Counted from the stretch's first letter, positions 1 through 10,435 are shown. The stretch: 64,000 bases of DNA from Henriciella pelagia (GCF_002088945.1 NZ_NCSU01000007.1:310001-374000); one strand, 5' to 3'. Notes: generated from the letters alone by a model not told the origin. Numbers and translations are program-made.

Positions 1-314
1 AGGGGCTCAGGCAGCGCAAGCAATTCATTGACACCCTCACCCGCCTGCTTCGCTGCGTCGCGAAGAGCCGCGTCCTCGGTTTCGAACGCTTCCAGGGCTT
101 TCAGGGCGCGCTCAAAGGCGTTCGGCGACAGCAGTTCACGCTCCTCACCTTCGAGCATTGCCCCTGCGATCGTTTCGCTGACGGCAATGTCTACGGCGAT
201 ATCGTCGCGGATAGCCGCCTGCGTTTCGACCATCAGCGCGAAGGCCGGGCTCAGCCGGCCAGCCGCATAGGCGCTGTACAAATCGGACATGGAGGTGGAT
301 TCAGGCGTGGACAC
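1..314 (-). CDS. ChrR-type anti-sigma factor (partial, 3' end outside window)
   Basis: The 5' end is visible and the 3' end is cut by the window edge. The protein opens MSTPESTSMSDLYSAYAAG and continues SPAFALMVETQ, the usual opening of ChrR-family anti-ECF-sigma proteins, which hold their sigma factor inactive in the cytoplasm until an oxidative signal. The GTG at 314 has GAAGGA about 13 bases upstream. An ATG at 290 is the alternative start but lacks a clear Shine-Dalgarno. It follows the ECF sigma gene at 424-1020 in the same orientation after about 110 bp, the standard sigma/anti-sigma arrangement. The zinc ligands and any cupin domain cannot be judged from the visible part. Confidence 0.75.
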   Translation of the reverse strand, partial: MSTPESTSMSDLYSAYAAGRLSPAFALMVETQAAIRDDIAVDIAVSETIAGAMLEGEERELLSPNAFERALKALEAFETEDAALRDAAKQAGEGVNELLALPEP

Positions 315-337
315 TAAACTTCAGGATTCCTTCGCTT

Positions 338-355
338 GCTCACGCAAATGTGAGC
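338..355. other. Hairpin between sigma and anti-sigma genes
   Basis: A perfect 6-bp inverted repeat (GCTCAC/GTGAGC, 6-base loop) lies in the 110-bp gap between the sigma stop and the anti-sigma start. It has no U-run, so it is not a standard terminator. It could tune the sigma to anti-sigma expression ratio or be chance. Confidence 0.35.
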
Positions 356-423
356 CAGAGGGAATATTGATCGGAGGAAAACTTCGTCAAGGCGGGGGTT
401 TCGATGAATTGCATTGTAACCGC

Positions 424-1020
424 CTAGTCGCGCGAAATCTTGCCGCGCAGCCGCTCGAATGCCAGCCGGATACGCGATTTCACCGTGCCGAGCGGCAGAT
501 TGTAAGCTTCTGCGATCTCAGAGTGGGATAGCCCCTCATAGAAAGAGGCGCGCAGCAGGTCGAGCTGTTCGGTGGGCAGCGTCTTCAACTGTTCGCGGAC
601 ATGTGCCTCAATCTGGGCTCGTGACAGGGTCTCGTCCGGCATCTGCTCCGCGGCGGGCTGGAGCATTGGCTCGTCGGGCGACAATTCCGGCCGCGCGACC
701 TGCCGGTGGATGTCGATCTGGCGATTGCGGGCGATGCGGAAGATCCAGGTCGATACTGAAGCCTGTTTCTCGTCAAACTGGCCAGCCTTGCGCCACACGG
801 TGAGCATGACGTCCTGCACGATCTCCTCGGCGGCGGCATCATCAGCGCCCATGCGTTTCAGATAGGATTTGAGGCGTGGACCAAAATATTCGAACAATGT
901 TCCGAACGAGGCGCGGCATCTGCTTTCCGCGATCCGGCGCATACAGTTCGCGTGGATTGAGCGATCGTTACGACCACCCCCCGTAGGTGTGACTGACACT
1001 GCGTAACCCAAATCGTCCAC
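424..1020 (-). CDS. ECF-family RNA polymerase sigma factor
   Basis: A group IV (extracytoplasmic function) sigma factor directing RNA polymerase to a stress regulon. Region 2 is seen as FGTLFEYFGPRLKSYL followed by EEIVQDVMLTVWRKA and STWIFRIARNRQID. Region 4 is seen near the C-terminus as LSHSEIAEAYNLPLGTVKSR, the helix-turn-helix that reads the -35 element. The C-terminus GKISRD is ordinary. The first 26 residues from the GTG at 1020 do not look like sigma sequence, so the real start may be the Met at 942 (MRRIAES) or close to it. It heads a minus-strand pair with the ChrR-like anti-sigma gene, which makes membrane or oxidative stress the likely signal. The divergent neighbour is an IalB-like secreted protein. 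Confidence 0.9.
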   Translation of the reverse strand: MDDLGYAVSVTPTGGGRNDRSIHANCMRRIAESRCRASFGTLFEYFGPRLKSYLKRMGADDAAAEEIVQDVMLTVWRKAGQFDEKQASVSTWIFRIARNRQIDIHRQVARPELSPDEPMLQPAAEQMPDETLSRAQIEAHVREQLKTLPTEQLDLLRASFYEGLSHSEIAEAYNLPLGTVKSRIRLAFERLRGKISRD

Positions 1021-1055
1021 TCACTCGCATTAAATTCATTCCCTGCATCTTTTGC

Positions 1056-1078
1056 AACCATTGGTGAGCCGGATGGTT
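1056..1078. promoter_or_regulatory. Inverted repeat in the divergent sigma / IalB intergenic region
   Basis: AACCAT (1056-1061) and ATGGTT (1073-1078) form a 6-bp dyad with 11 bases between, in the 156-bp gap between the divergent ECF sigma and IalB-like genes. It could be a regulator site. The arms are short and no known motif is recognised, so confidence is low. Confidence 0.2.
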
Positions 1079-1176
1079 CCATGACAGAAGCGACTCATTT
1101 GCCAAACTTCGGCCTTAACTTTCCGGCAGTTTTAGACAGGTAGACCTCACGCATCCAATTCATAGCCATCTCCCCC

Positions 1177-1677
1177 ATGATTACCAGATTTTCTCTCGCG
1201 ATCTTGTTTGTTTCAACGGCTGCGCTGACAGCGGCGCAGGCCGCACCGACGGCGGTTGGCCGCTACAAGGACTGGACGGTCTTCACCGAGACCGTGAATG
1301 GCGAAACGCTCTGCTATGCCGCGACCGAAGCGACCGACAAGGCGCCACAATCAGCCGATCATGGCGATGTCTGGTTTTTTGTCTCCAACTGGAAATCGGG
1401 CAAGGCCCGCAGCCAGCCAAGCCTCAAGGTCGGGTATGAACTGCGCGCCGACCTGCCGGGCCGCGCATCCATCGGGCGCGCTGGCTGGACACTCTATGGT
1501 GTTGGGCGTGAGGCCTTTGCGCAGGACCGTGACGATTCCAAGATCGTCTCGGCCCTGAAGAAAGGCAGCGAACTTCGCGTCGAAGCAGTTTCCGCCCGCG
1601 ACACGAAAGTCTCCTATCATTTCTCCCTGTCAGGCTCGGCCGCCGCGATCGACAAGGCCTCCTCGGCCTGCCGCTAG
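1177..1677 (+). CDS. IalB-family (invasion-associated locus B) secreted protein
   Basis: A 166-residue protein with a cleavable signal peptide (about residues 1-22, ending AQA) and the IalB pattern: YKDWTVFTE and CYAATEA near the N-terminus, a central [11 protein letters not shown] segment, [15 protein letters not shown], and a terminal Cys in SSACR. Two cysteines (in CYAA and the last but one residue) probably form a disulfide in the periplasm. IalB proteins are widespread in alphaproteobacteria. The name comes from Bartonella and does not imply virulence here. It is divergent from the ECF sigma gene and could belong to its regulon. The stop overlaps the convergent monooxygenase stop by 4 bp (CTAG). 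Confidence 0.8.
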   Translation: MITRFSLAILFVSTAALTAAQAAPTAVGRYKDWTVFTETVNGETLCYAATEATDKAPQSADHGDVWFFVSNWKSGKARSQPSLKVGYELRADLPGRASIGRAGWTLYGVGREAFAQDRDDSKIVSALKKGSELRVEAVSARDTKVSYHFSLSGSAAAIDKASSACR

Positions 1678-3494
1678 GCGCTGACGCGATCCTGCGTGAT
1701 TTCAAGGCCGGCCATGGAGCCTTCCTCGCGCCAGGATTTGAGGATCGAAAAATACTCCATCGACCCGCCCCCATAGAATGAGTTCTGCCGCGCCCGCGCG
1801 GCGATCTGGCCCTCATTATTGTAATAGCCAGGCGTGCATTCGGCGAGGAACTTCTCGCGCATCTGGGCCTTCGAGATAATCGTCTCGACCCATTTCGACT
1901 GCGCGGCCTCTTCTGGCTCGATCTGGACGATCCCCTCCTCGAAGGCGCGCGATACGATATAGCCGAGATGAACCGCCTGCTCATCGAGCTGGTGGGGATA
2001 GTTCGCCGTGAACGCGGCTTGTGCGCCGCCCATCACGAAAACGTTCGGGAAGCCACGCACGAACATGCCATGCAGGCTTTCGACGCCGCCCTCCCACGCG
2101 TCTGAAAGCGCCGTCCCGCCGCGCCCATAGAGCTCGTATCCGGACCGGCGGGTATAGCTCGTGCCGACCTCGAAACCTGTCGCATAGATAAGGCAGTCGA
2201 GTTCGTACTCGACTCCTTCAACCACCACGCCATTTTGCGTGATGCGTTCCACGCCCTTCCCGCCCGTATCGACGAGCGTCACATTCGGACGGTTGAAGGT
2301 CTCCAGATAATCATCGTGAAAGCAGGGGCGCTTGCAAAACTGGCGATACCAGGGCTTCAGCGCCTCTGCAGTTGCTGTATCGCTGACGACCTCATCCACA
2401 CGCGCACGGATCGATTCCATTTTCTTGAAGTCGGCGAGTTCGCCAATTTCTTCCAGCTTCTCCGGCGTCAGCTCTTCTCCATCGCGATTGCTGGCAATGA
2501 AAAGCAGGTTGCGAATGATGTCTGTCCAGCCATCCTGAACGAGGTCTTCGGCCTGATAGCCGCCGGAAACGAGAATGTTGAAATTGTCCATCCGCTTCTT
2601 CTGCCAGCCCGGTTCCAGCGACTTCGCCCAGTCCTCATCGGTCGGCTTGTTGTCGCGCACATCGATCGAGCTCGGCGTTCTCTGGAAGACGAAAAGCTGC
2701 CTTGCGCCTTCGCCGAGATGCGGCACACATTGCACTGCCGTCGCGCCCGTTCCGATGATGCCGACGCGCTTGTCCGCCAGCCTGTCGAGGCCGCCATCAG
2801 GCCCACCGCCCGTATAGTCATAATCCCAGCGGCTGGTGTGGAAGGTGTGGCCGCCGAAGTCGCGGATACCTGGAATGCCCGGCAGTTTCGGTCGGTGCAG
2901 CGGCCCGTTCGACATGATCACAAAGCGCGCCTTCATGGCATCGCCGCGATTGGTCTCGACGCGCCAGCGCTTCGCCCACTCGTCCCAATGCATGGCCGTG
3001 ACTTCGGTCTGGAACAGCACATCGTCGTAGAGGTCATAGCGTTCAGCGATGCGCGCGCTATGGCCGAGGATTTCGCGGGCCGGCGTGTATTTCTCCGCGG
3101 GCATGAAACCGGTCTCTTCCAGCAGCGGAAGGTAGATATAGCTTTCAATGTCGCAGGCCGCGCCCGGGTAGCGGTTCCAGTACCAGGTGCCGCCGAAATC
3201 CCCGCCCTTCTCGATCATGCGAATGTGCTTCACGCCCGCCTCGCGCAGGCGTGCACCGGCCAGAAGGCCGCCAAAGCCGCCGCCGATCACGACAACATCG
3301 ACCTCGTCGCTCAGCGGCGCACGCTGGATCACCTTGTCGATATAAGGGTCATCGACATAGTCCTCGAAGTCATCCCTGACCTCGACATATTGCTCATTGC
3401 CGTCCGAGCGCAGGCGCTTGTCGCGCTCTGCGCGGTACCGCGCGCGCAAGGCCTCAGGATCGAAACCCATTTCCGGTGTGTTTGAATTCGCCAT
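1674..3494 (-). CDS. Flavin-containing (Baeyer-Villiger type) monooxygenase
   Basis: Class B flavoprotein monooxygenase, expected to use NADPH and O2 to insert oxygen next to a carbonyl or oxidise a heteroatom. The FAD Rossmann motif GGGFGG is at residues 71-76, the Baeyer-Villiger fingerprint FxGxxxHxxxW spans F213-W223 (with H219), and the NADPH Rossmann motif GIIGTGATA is at 245-253. The aromatic [15 protein letters not shown] stretch near 101-115 is typical of the family. The ATG at 3494 is preceded by GGAGG at ideal spacing; an open frame extends further upstream to 3554 but lacks that signal. At 606 residues it belongs to the longer phenylacetone/cyclohexanone monooxygenase-like group. 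The substrate cannot be read from sequence. A shorter relative lies at 17630-19096. Confidence 0.9.
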   Translation of the reverse strand: MANSNTPEMGFDPEALRARYRAERDKRLRSDGNEQYVEVRDDFEDYVDDPYIDKVIQRAPLSDEVDVVVIGGGFGGLLAGARLREAGVKHIRMIEKGGDFGGTWYWNRYPGAACDIESYIYLPLLEETGFMPAEKYTPAREILGHSARIAERYDLYDDVLFQTEVTAMHWDEWAKRWRVETNRGDAMKARFVIMSNGPLHRPKLPGIPGIRDFGGHTFHTSRWDYDYTGGGPDGGLDRLADKRVGIIGTGATAVQCVPHLGEGARQLFVFQRTPSSIDVRDNKPTDEDWAKSLEPGWQKKRMDNFNILVSGGYQAEDLVQDGWTDIIRNLLFIASNRDGEELTPEKLEEIGELADFKKMESIRARVDEVVSDTATAEALKPWYRQFCKRPCFHDDYLETFNRPNVTLVDTGGKGVERITQNGVVVEGVEYELDCLIYATGFEVGTSYTRRSGYELYGRGGTALSDAWEGGVESLHGMFVRGFPNVFVMGGAQAAFTANYPHQLDEQAVHLGYIVSRAFEEGIVQIEPEEAAQSKWVETIISKAQMREKFLAECTPGYYNNEGQIAARARQNSFYGGGSMEYFSILKSWREEGSMAGLEITQDRVSA

Positions 3495-3584
3495 GTTTCC
3501 TCCGCTCACGGGCCTTATTGGCCTTCTGTTCGCTGCTGCATCGCTGATGCCCATGCATTCTTAGATTCTGAACCAAGTCATGCT

Positions 3585-4760
3585 ATGTGCACCGCAATGA
3601 AATATGATCTGGACCTTTCACGCGGCGTCAACGCAAGCGTTTCTTCCCCGGCGAGCCTCGCTGGCCTGTCCGTTCCTGCCCTCAAGGCAGAGATGGAAAC
3701 GCTCGGTCTCGACCCGAAAAAGGCGGGCATGCGCGCCAAGCAGCTGCGCCGCTGGATCCATCATTTCGGCGTGCAGGACTTTGCCGGCATGACCGACATC
3801 GCGAAGGAGCTTCGCGCTGACCTCGCCGAAAAATATGTCCTGACCCGTCCGGAAATCACCGAACACAAGATCTCCGTCGACGGCACCCAGAAATGGCTGA
3901 CCCGGTTCCAGCCCGGCGTGGAAGGTGAGAGCGTCTATATTCCCGATGTCGGCAAGTCGGGCGCGCTTTGTGTGTCGTCGCAGGTCGGCTGCACGCTGAA
4001 CTGCACGTTCTGCCATACCGGCACACAGAAGCTTGTCCGCAATCTGACGGCGCAGGAAATTGTCGCGCAGGTTCTCATCGCTCGTGATCAGCTGGAAGAG
4101 TGGCCGTCCTCGATGGAGAACCGCAAGCTTACCAATATTGTCTTCATGGGCATGGGTGAGCCGCTCTACAATCTCGACAATGTCGCCGAGGCGATCGACA
4201 CCATTTCCGATGGCGACGGCATCGCGCTCGGCCGCCGCCGGATCACAGTGTCCACGGCGGGCGTTGCACCAAAGATCCCGGAACTCGGCGAACGCACCGG
4301 CGCCATGCTGGCCATTTCCCTGCACGCGGTGCGCGACGACCTGCGCAACGAGATCGTCCCGATCAACCGGAAGTACGACCTCCAGACGCTCTTCGAAGCC
4401 ATCCGTGCCTATCCGGACCTCGGCAACTCCAAGCGTGTCACCTTCGAATATGTCATGCTGAAAGGCGTAAACGATTCCATGGCCGAGGCCCGCGACCTCG
4501 TGAAACTGCTGCGGGGCGTGCCGGCGAAAATCAACCTCATCCCGTTCAATCCCTGGCCTGGCAGCCCGTATGAATGTTCCGACTGGGAGACGATTGAGAA
4601 TTTCGCAGAAATCGTGAACCGGGCAGGCTATGCCTCGCCGATCCGCACGCCGCGCGGCCGCGATATATTCGCTGCCTGCGGGCAGCTGCGCTCCGAAAGC
4701 GTGAAGAAATCGGCCGCAGAGAAGCGCCGCGAAGCGCTCGAACAGCAGGCGGGGGCTTAA
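3585..4760 (+). CDS. rlmN: Dual-specificity RNA methyltransferase RlmN
   Basis: Radical SAM enzyme that methylates C2 of A2503 in 23S rRNA and A37 in some tRNAs. The iron-sulfur motif C136-TLN-C140-TF-C143 has the CxxxCxxC spacing of radical SAM proteins. MGMGEPLYN (SAM binding) and the [14 protein letters not shown] segment follow, and the catalytic-loop AACGQLR is near the C-terminus, where the methyl-carrying Cys lies. Length (391) is normal. ATG at 3585 or at 3597 (MKYDL) are both possible starts and neither has a strong Shine-Dalgarno. The TAA overlaps the convergent TAXI gene stop by 4 bp (TTAA). Confidence 0.95.
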   Translation: MCTAMKYDLDLSRGVNASVSSPASLAGLSVPALKAEMETLGLDPKKAGMRAKQLRRWIHHFGVQDFAGMTDIAKELRADLAEKYVLTRPEITEHKISVDGTQKWLTRFQPGVEGESVYIPDVGKSGALCVSSQVGCTLNCTFCHTGTQKLVRNLTAQEIVAQVLIARDQLEEWPSSMENRKLTNIVFMGMGEPLYNLDNVAEAIDTISDGDGIALGRRRITVSTAGVAPKIPELGERTGAMLAISLHAVRDDLRNEIVPINRKYDLQTLFEAIRAYPDLGNSKRVTFEYVMLKGVNDSMAEARDLVKLLRGVPAKINLIPFNPWPGSPYECSDWETIENFAEIVNRAGYASPIRTPRGRDIFAACGQLRSESVKKSAAEKRREALEQQAGA

Positions 4761-6061
4761 GCCGTCCGCGTGCCCCCCATGTCCAGCGGGCGTTCATAGA
4801 GCCCCGTCACCAGATTGCGCACAAAGGTGATGTGGCTGCGCAGATGGTAGACCTCTTCAGTGTAGGACAGCGGCACATCGAGCTCGCCGACCTCTTTCTG
4901 AAGTTCTGACAACTCATCCAGCACCTTGCCGCGCGCCTCGTCGCTTTCAGCCTGGCGCCCGCGCGCCTCAAGGTCGCGAAGGTCTGAATACCAGACGTAG
5001 ATCTTGCGGCGCACCCGCCAGCGATAGAGCGGCGGTGCCATGCGCACGAGCGGGATGAGCAGCGTCAGCAGCGGAATCAGGAACACCCAGGCCCGGTCGA
5101 GGAAGTTCGCCACCTGGAAGGAAAAATAATTGCGCAGGAAGGACGGCCCGTTCTTCCAGTAGCGTTCTGCCTCGCTCGACAGCGGCAGGTCAATCAGATT
5201 CTCATCGGGAAAGGCACCTGCCTGCGCGAAGGCGCTATTGCCGGAATGGATTTCTTCAGATGCTTCCAGAAGCAGCGACTGTATAGCCGGATGCAGGTCC
5301 TTGTTGACCGCAAGCTGCGCCACGGAAGCGATTAGCGGAATGTTCCCGGCGGGCACATCATTCTCAAGATCCAGGATGCCCTGGTAGAGCGTCACTTCGT
5401 CGAGCGCTGCCGTCCGGCGGGCCAGCGCCGGCGCGCGTACGAAAGGCAGCAGCTTGATCCCCGGCGTCTCCAGAAGGTCTTCTATGTAGGGCGCATCGAT
5501 CGACGCGGAAAACGCCGCGGCGTCTATGTCCCCCGCCTTGAGGGCAGATGCCGCAGCAAGACCGCTCTCAATCCGGCGCGAATTGTCCGGCCATTCGCCG
5601 CCCCAGGCCTCCTGCAGGTCAACCGCGAGCGCCCGCGTGCCAGAACCTTCCGCGCCAATGGACAGACGCACAGACCGCAAGTCTCCGAAATCCTCAGCAC
5701 CGGTCGCTTCGCGCACGAACACCCAGAACGGTTCGTGGAACATGCCGGCAAGCGATCGCATTTCCTCGCGCGCTTGCGCATCCGCAAGGCCGCCCTGGAT
5801 GAAGGCAATGTCGGCCTGTCCCGTCTTCAGCAGCTCCATATTCTCGATTGAGCCGCGCGTCTCCAGCACTTCGACTTCGACATCGCTCTCGCCGAGCGCT
5901 TCAGCATATTGCTGGGCCAGCGAGTAATACGCCCCGCCCGATCCACCCGATGCAAAGGTCACTTTTGAAGGCGGTGCAGGGTCAATCAGGGACAGGGCGA
6001 GCCAGATACTCGCTATGACGAGCAGGGCCAGCGGTCCGTAGACCTTCAATGCATCTTTCAT
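4757..6061 (-). CDS. TAXI-family TRAP-type solute-binding protein, membrane anchored
   Basis: Periplasmic binding protein of the TAXI type. An N-terminal hydrophobic segment ([16 protein letters not shown]) is followed by [20 protein letters not shown], the family's opening, then [11 protein letters not shown] and the usual two-lobe sequence. Unlike plain soluble receptors, a second hydrophobic stretch ([17 protein letters not shown]) comes near residue 340 and a charged tail of about 85 residues follows, presumably cytoplasmic. The start at 6061 (MKDALKVYG) is chosen because upstream in-frame sequence to 6172 looks non-coding; a GTG at 6070 is also possible. No TRAP membrane subunits lie nearby, so it is an orphan receptor whose transporter or signalling partner is unknown. 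Confidence 0.85.
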   Translation of the reverse strand: MKDALKVYGPLALLVIASIWLALSLIDPAPPSKVTFASGGSGGAYYSLAQQYAEALGESDVEVEVLETRGSIENMELLKTGQADIAFIQGGLADAQAREEMRSLAGMFHEPFWVFVREATGAEDFGDLRSVRLSIGAEGSGTRALAVDLQEAWGGEWPDNSRRIESGLAAASALKAGDIDAAAFSASIDAPYIEDLLETPGIKLLPFVRAPALARRTAALDEVTLYQGILDLENDVPAGNIPLIASVAQLAVNKDLHPAIQSLLLEASEEIHSGNSAFAQAGAFPDENLIDLPLSSEAERYWKNGPSFLRNYFSFQVANFLDRAWVFLIPLLTLLIPLVRMAPPLYRWRVRRKIYVWYSDLRDLEARGRQAESDEARGKVLDELSELQKEVGELDVPLSYTEEVYHLRSHITFVRNLVTGLYERPLDMGGTRTA

Positions 6062-6265
6062 CGGCTTATCCACTGCGTCGCCCACCCGAGAGCGGAACTT
6101 AGCCTGCTCTTGAGCATCGCGTCGAGTGTCATTTGGACACTGCTCGCGTGATCGGCACGCATGTTGAATCAATTGCAGAGACTTAAGGGCTATTGGAGTC
6201 GTTTTCTGCTATATTCGTTCCTATGTTAGCCGGGTACGACCACCCAAGAACCGACGGAAACAAAG

Positions 6266-8185
6266 ATGAACATGCGTAATTTCGCAGTATGGGGCCTCAT
6301 TGCTGCACTCGTCATCGCCATGATGATCGCCATGCAAGGCTCTTCTGTAGCGGTTGGCTCAGAGAAACTCCCGATCTCGGACCTGCGCCAGATGGCAGCT
6401 CAGGGCCAGCTTCAGGAAGTCACTGTCACCAATGACCGCATCACCGCAACGACCAAGACCGGTGAGACCTATTACGCCGAAAAGCTGCCGACCAATATAG
6501 AGGCTTCGACCTGGTTTGCAGACCAGGGCGTGCAGGTGACCGAAGATGCCGAGACCGGCTTCAGCCTTGGCGGCCTCCTGCTCAATCTGTTGCCCCTGAT
6601 CCTCATCCTTGGCCTTTTCCTCTTCCTGATGCGTCAGATGCAGGGCGGCGGCGGTGGCCGCGGCGCGATGAGCTTCGGCAAGTCCCGCGCCCGCATGCTG
6701 ACCGAAAAGCATGGCCGCGTAACCTTTGATGACGTTGCCGGTGTGGACGAAGCCAAGGAAGAGCTGCAGGAAGTCGTCGAGTTCCTGCGCGACCCGGCCC
6801 GTTTCCAGCGTCTCGGCGGCAAGATTCCGAAAGGCGCGCTGCTGGTCGGCCCTCCCGGCACCGGCAAGACGCTGCTCGCGCGCGCAGTCGCCGGCGAAGC
6901 TGGCGTGCCCTTCTTCACCATTTCCGGTTCGGACTTTGTCGAGATGTTCGTCGGCGTCGGCGCAAGCCGCGTGCGCGACATGTTCGAACAGGCAAAGCGC
7001 AATGCCCCATGCATCATCTTCATTGACGAGATCGACGCCGTGGGCCGTTCGCGCGGCGCAGGCCTCGGCGGCGGCAATGATGAGCGCGAACAGACGCTCA
7101 ACCAGCTTCTCGTCGAGATGGATGGTTTTGAAGCCAATGATGGCATCATCATCATCGCGGCAACCAACCGCCCCGACGTTCTCGACCCGGCGCTGCTGCG
7201 CCCTGGCCGTTTCGACCGCCAGGTCACCGTCAACAATCCGGACATCATTGGCCGCGAACGCATCCTGAAAGTGCATATGCGCAATGTGCCGCTGGCCAAG
7301 GATGTGAACCCGAAAGTCATCGCACGCGGCACGCCGGGCTTCTCCGGTGCCGACCTTGCCAACCTCGTCAATGAGGCTGCCCTGCTGGCTGCGCGCCGCG
7401 GCAAGCGCGTCGTGGCCATGGCCGAGTTCGAGGACGCGAAGGACAAGGTCCTGATGGGCCCTGAAAAGCGCTCCATGGTCATGTCCGACAAGGAAAAGGA
7501 ACTTACCGCCTGGCACGAAGCCGGTCACGCCATTGTGGCCCTGCGCGTGCCTGTCGCTGACCCGGTCCACAAGGCGACAATCATCCCGCGCGGACGCGCC
7601 CTCGGTATGGTGATGCAGCTGCCGGTGGACGACAAGATGTCGATGTCCCGCATCGAGATGACGTCCCGTCTCGCCATCATCATGGGCGGCCGGGTGGCCG
7701 AAGAAGAGAAGTTCGGTATGGAAAATGTGACGGCTGGTGCCGCATCGGACATCCAGCAGGCAACGAAGCTTGCCCGTGCCATGGTCACGCGCTGGGGTCT
7801 TTCCGAAGAGATTGGCCCGGTCGACTATGCCGAAGACCAGGGCGATGTGTTCCTCGGACAGCAGCTGATGAACAAGTCGCACGTGTCGGAAGAAACGTCG
7901 AAGAAAATCGAGGAAGAGGTCCGAAAGCTCGTCCAGAAAGGCATGGATGATGCCCGCGAGATCATGACCAAGTATCGCGACCAGTGGGCGACACTGGCTG
8001 AGGGCCTGCTGGAATATGAGACGCTCTCCGGTCAGGAGATTGAAGACCTGCTGAATGGCAAGCCGCCATCGCGCCCGGAAGAGCCGGATGAGCCGCAAGG
8101 CCCTGCGTCGGCTGTTCCCGTTATCGGCAAGCGCCGCAACAAGGATCGCGGTGAAGAACCGGGCGGCGAGCCGGAACCGGCCTGA
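6266..8185 (+). CDS. ftsH: ATP-dependent zinc metalloprotease FtsH
   Basis: Inner-membrane AAA+ protease that degrades RpoH, misassembled membrane proteins and the lipid A enzyme LpxC in relatives. Two membrane helices (residues about 5-24 and 105-123) flank a small periplasmic domain. Walker A GPPGTGKT lies near 195, the pore motif FVG follows, Walker [12 protein letters not shown] is near 250, and the zinc site HEAGH is at about 417-421. Length 639 is typical. The C-terminal proline and charge-rich tail (RPEEPDEPQ) is usual. In many alphaproteobacteria ftsH sits between tilS and glmM; here both lie more than 50 kb away. Confidence 0.98.
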   Translation: MNMRNFAVWGLIAALVIAMMIAMQGSSVAVGSEKLPISDLRQMAAQGQLQEVTVTNDRITATTKTGETYYAEKLPTNIEASTWFADQGVQVTEDAETGFSLGGLLLNLLPLILILGLFLFLMRQMQGGGGGRGAMSFGKSRARMLTEKHGRVTFDDVAGVDEAKEELQEVVEFLRDPARFQRLGGKIPKGALLVGPPGTGKTLLARAVAGEAGVPFFTISGSDFVEMFVGVGASRVRDMFEQAKRNAPCIIFIDEIDAVGRSRGAGLGGGNDEREQTLNQLLVEMDGFEANDGIIIIAATNRPDVLDPALLRPGRFDRQVTVNNPDIIGRERILKVHMRNVPLAKDVNPKVIARGTPGFSGADLANLVNEAALLAARRGKRVVAMAEFEDAKDKVLMGPEKRSMVMSDKEKELTAWHEAGHAIVALRVPVADPVHKATIIPRGRALGMVMQLPVDDKMSMSRIEMTSRLAIIMGGRVAEEEKFGMENVTAGAASDIQQATKLARAMVTRWGLSEEIGPVDYAEDQGDVFLGQQLMNKSHVSEETSKKIEEEVRKLVQKGMDDAREIMTKYRDQWATLAEGLLEYETLSGQEIEDLLNGKPPSRPEEPDEPQGPASAVPVIGKRRNKDRGEEPGGEPEPA

Positions 8186-8236
8186 TTTTCAAAAAATATA
8201 ATTGCCAAAGGGCGCAGTCTGCATAGGCTGCCCCCC

Positions 8237-8818
8237 ATGTTTATGAGACTTTCCCTACTTGCCTTCACCATAGTGGTATCTGCCTGTGACCGGACCGCGC
8301 CAGCGGACGTGTCAGCCGGTGAGTTCCTTGCCAATGTCCAGCCCTATTGCGGTCAGTCGTATCAGGGCACCATCACCAGCGATGACCCGCAGGATGAGGA
8401 CTGGCGCGGCAAAACCGTGATCGCCGATTTTGAAACCTGCACCGACACAGGCCTTCGGATCCCGCTGCATGTCGGCGACGATCATTCCCGAACCTGGCTG
8501 ATCGCGCTCAATGATGATGGCCGCCTCGCGCTTCGCCACCAGCATAATCATGAGGATGGCAGCCCGGATGCCATCACCATGTATGGCGGCAAGTCGTCCG
8601 GCGCTTCAACGGCGACCCGACAGGTCTTCCCGACCGACCGCAAGACGATCGAGCTGTTTGAAGCCGAAGGCATCCCGGAATCGAAGGCGAATGTCTGGTC
8701 GATGGAGATCGATCCTAAAGACAATGTCTTCGTCTATGACCTGCAGCGGCCTGAACGCCATTTCCGCGTCGAGTTCGATCTCTCCAGCCCTGTCGAATCG
8801 CCCGGCGAAGCGTGGTGA
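8237..8818 (+). CDS. Hypothetical lipoprotein
   Basis: A 193-residue protein with a short hydrophobic N-terminus and lipobox VVSAC at about residues 13-17, so it is predicted to be lipid-modified and membrane attached. The mature part has two more cysteines (PYCGQ and ETCTD) that could form a disulfide. I do not recognise a domain. The C-terminal RHFRVEFDLSSPVESPG looks like a beta-rich fold. It lies 51 bp after ftsH and 44 bp before thiD, all on the plus strand. ATG at 8237 or 8243 is the start. Confidence 0.75.
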   Translation: MFMRLSLLAFTIVVSACDRTAPADVSAGEFLANVQPYCGQSYQGTITSDDPQDEDWRGKTVIADFETCTDTGLRIPLHVGDDHSRTWLIALNDDGRLALRHQHNHEDGSPDAITMYGGKSSGASTATRQVFPTDRKTIELFEAEGIPESKANVWSMEIDPKDNVFVYDLQRPERHFRVEFDLSSPVESPGEAW

Positions 8819-8862
8819 AGTCCTGACTTTTGCAGCAGCGCTGACAGCGCTATCTCTGCACC

Positions 8863-9687
8863 ATGACAGACACAGAAGACACACAGGGCCGGGTGCTCGT
8901 GATCGCAGGTTCGGACTCTGGCGGCGGCGCCGGGGTTCAGGCTGATATCAAGGCCATCATGGCGATGGGCGGCTATGCGATGACGGCCATCACGGCAATC
9001 ACCGTGCAGGACACCCAGGGCGTGCACGATGTCCACCCGATCCCGCTGAAGACAGTTCGCGACCAGATGCTCGTCTGCCTCAAGGATATCGGGGCCGACG
9101 CGATCAAGACCGGCATGCTGGGCACGGCAGACCTCGTAGAAACCGTTGCCGAGACGCTGGACGAGCGGGCGAAGGCCGCACCGCGCATCATCGATCCGGT
9201 CATGGTCGCGACATCCGGCGACCGGCTGATCGATGAACGCGCTGTCGGTGCGCTGACTTCGCTGCTTCTGCCGGGCGCCGCGCTGATAACGCCGAATGCG
9301 CCGGAAGCCGAAGTGCTCACAGGAAAGTCGGTGGACGGCGTCAACGGGCAGCGTCGGGCAGCCGAGATGCTTCTGAAGCGCGGCGCGAAAGGCGCCCTCG
9401 TCAAGGGCGGCCACATTCCCGGACGCGTTATCACAGACGTCCTGCAGACCGAGCACGGCGAGTGGATTTTTGAAAGTCCCCGCATCGAGACCGGCTCGAC
9501 CCACGGGACAGGCTGTACGCTGGCCAGTGCAATTTCTGCTCTCGTGGCGAAAGGCGCGGCTCTGAGCGAAGCTGTCGAGCAGGCGCGCGACTATCTCCAC
9601 AAGGCGATTGAGACCGCCAAGGGCTTCGGCCACGGCCATGGACCGGTCAATCACGGCTGGGCGCTTGAGGTGGATGAAGACAGATGA
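8863..9687 (+). CDS. thiD: Hydroxymethylpyrimidine/phosphomethylpyrimidine kinase
   Basis: Phosphorylates HMP and HMP-phosphate to HMP-diphosphate for thiamine synthesis. The ribokinase-like fold opens with VIAGSDSGGGAGVQADIK, has the conserved AMTAITAITVQDT strand, IDPVMVATSGD in the middle, LITPNAPEAEVLTG, and the catalytic anion-hole motif STHGTGCTLASAI. Length 274 is normal for a stand-alone ThiD. The stop TGA overlaps the start ATG of the next gene (ATGA), so the downstream M23-like gene is translationally coupled. No other thiamine genes or a TPP riboswitch are visible nearby. Confidence 0.95.
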   Translation: MTDTEDTQGRVLVIAGSDSGGGAGVQADIKAIMAMGGYAMTAITAITVQDTQGVHDVHPIPLKTVRDQMLVCLKDIGADAIKTGMLGTADLVETVAETLDERAKAAPRIIDPVMVATSGDRLIDERAVGALTSLLLPGAALITPNAPEAEVLTGKSVDGVNGQRRAAEMLLKRGAKGALVKGGHIPGRVITDVLQTEHGEWIFESPRIETGSTHGTGCTLASAISALVAKGAALSEAVEQARDYLHKAIETAKGFGHGHGPVNHGWALEVDEDR

Positions 9688-10346
9688 CCCTCGCTGACGC
9701 CCGCAAGCGCTATGATGACTGGCTCGCCGCGCGCACGGACACCTCGCCAGAACTCATGACGGGCCTGCGCTCAGCGCGCCATTTGCCGCTCGACGCAGAC
9801 GGGCTGACGGCGCGCGGCTGGACCGACCTGCCTATCGACTGGGAACCGGATGACGGCCATCTTTACGCGGGCGGCTATGGCGAAGATCGCGCCATTTACG
9901 ACACGCCGATCTTCAATCCGCCGGACACCGAACCGCGAACCATCCACCTGGGCCTCGACGTGTTCGCACCAGCCGGAAGCGCCGTCCATGCGCCGCTGGA
10001 TGGCACGGTTCACAGCTTCCAGGTCAATGACAATGCCAAGGATTATGGACCGACCATTATCGTCGAACACTCCCCCGCTCCCGGCCTCACTTTCTGGTCC
10101 CTCTATGGGCATCTGAGCCGCGACAGCATGGACGGACTGAACGTCGGACAGTCCATGACAGCCGGCACTGAAATGGCGCGACTTGGTGACAGCGCGGTGA
10201 ATGGCGGCTGGGCGCCGCACCTGCATTTCCAGATCATGCTCGATCTTCAAGGCAAGTCCGGGGACTTTCCCGGCGTCTGCCGCAAGGGTGAGCGCGCCGA
10301 ATGGCTGATGCTCTGCCCCGACCCCCGGCCAATGCTGGGTCTCTGA
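9684..10346 (+). CDS. M23-type metallopeptidase-fold protein, apparently cytoplasmic
   Basis: A LytM/M23 zinc peptidase fold: H88-LGL-D92 supplies the HxxxD ligands, H143 sits in LYGHLS, and H179-L-H181 gives the HxH motif. The segment from HLGLDVFAPAG to LCPDP is strongly conserved in style. There is no signal peptide or membrane segment, which is unexpected for a peptidoglycan hydrolase. From memory, the closest sequence style (DYGPTIIVEH, NGGW-PHLHFQ, PGVC, LCPDP) occurs as a domain inside large kinase-M23-aminotransferase fusion proteins, which suggests a small-molecule or intracellular role. It is coupled to thiD by a 4-bp overlap. Confidence 0.8.
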   Translation: MTLADARKRYDDWLAARTDTSPELMTGLRSARHLPLDADGLTARGWTDLPIDWEPDDGHLYAGGYGEDRAIYDTPIFNPPDTEPRTIHLGLDVFAPAGSAVHAPLDGTVHSFQVNDNAKDYGPTIIVEHSPAPGLTFWSLYGHLSRDSMDGLNVGQSMTAGTEMARLGDSAVNGGWAPHLHFQIMLDLQGKSGDFPGVCRKGERAEWLMLCPDPRPMLGL

Positions 10347-10435
10347 GGGCATCCTAAACCGTGGATTAGAAAGTCTGGTTTGCCTGACCCGGCTCACTCG
10401 CTTAGCTGGAGCTTCCAAGTCCGGAGACCAGCCGA

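Noticed and set aside
6170-6265. Heat-shock (RpoH) promoter before ftsH
   Set aside because: A TATATT is present at about 6210, but no CTTG-type -35 lies at an acceptable distance.
6359-8098. 579-codon minus-strand frame
   Set aside because: Antisense of ftsH, an unmistakable gene; low-complexity composition and no motif.
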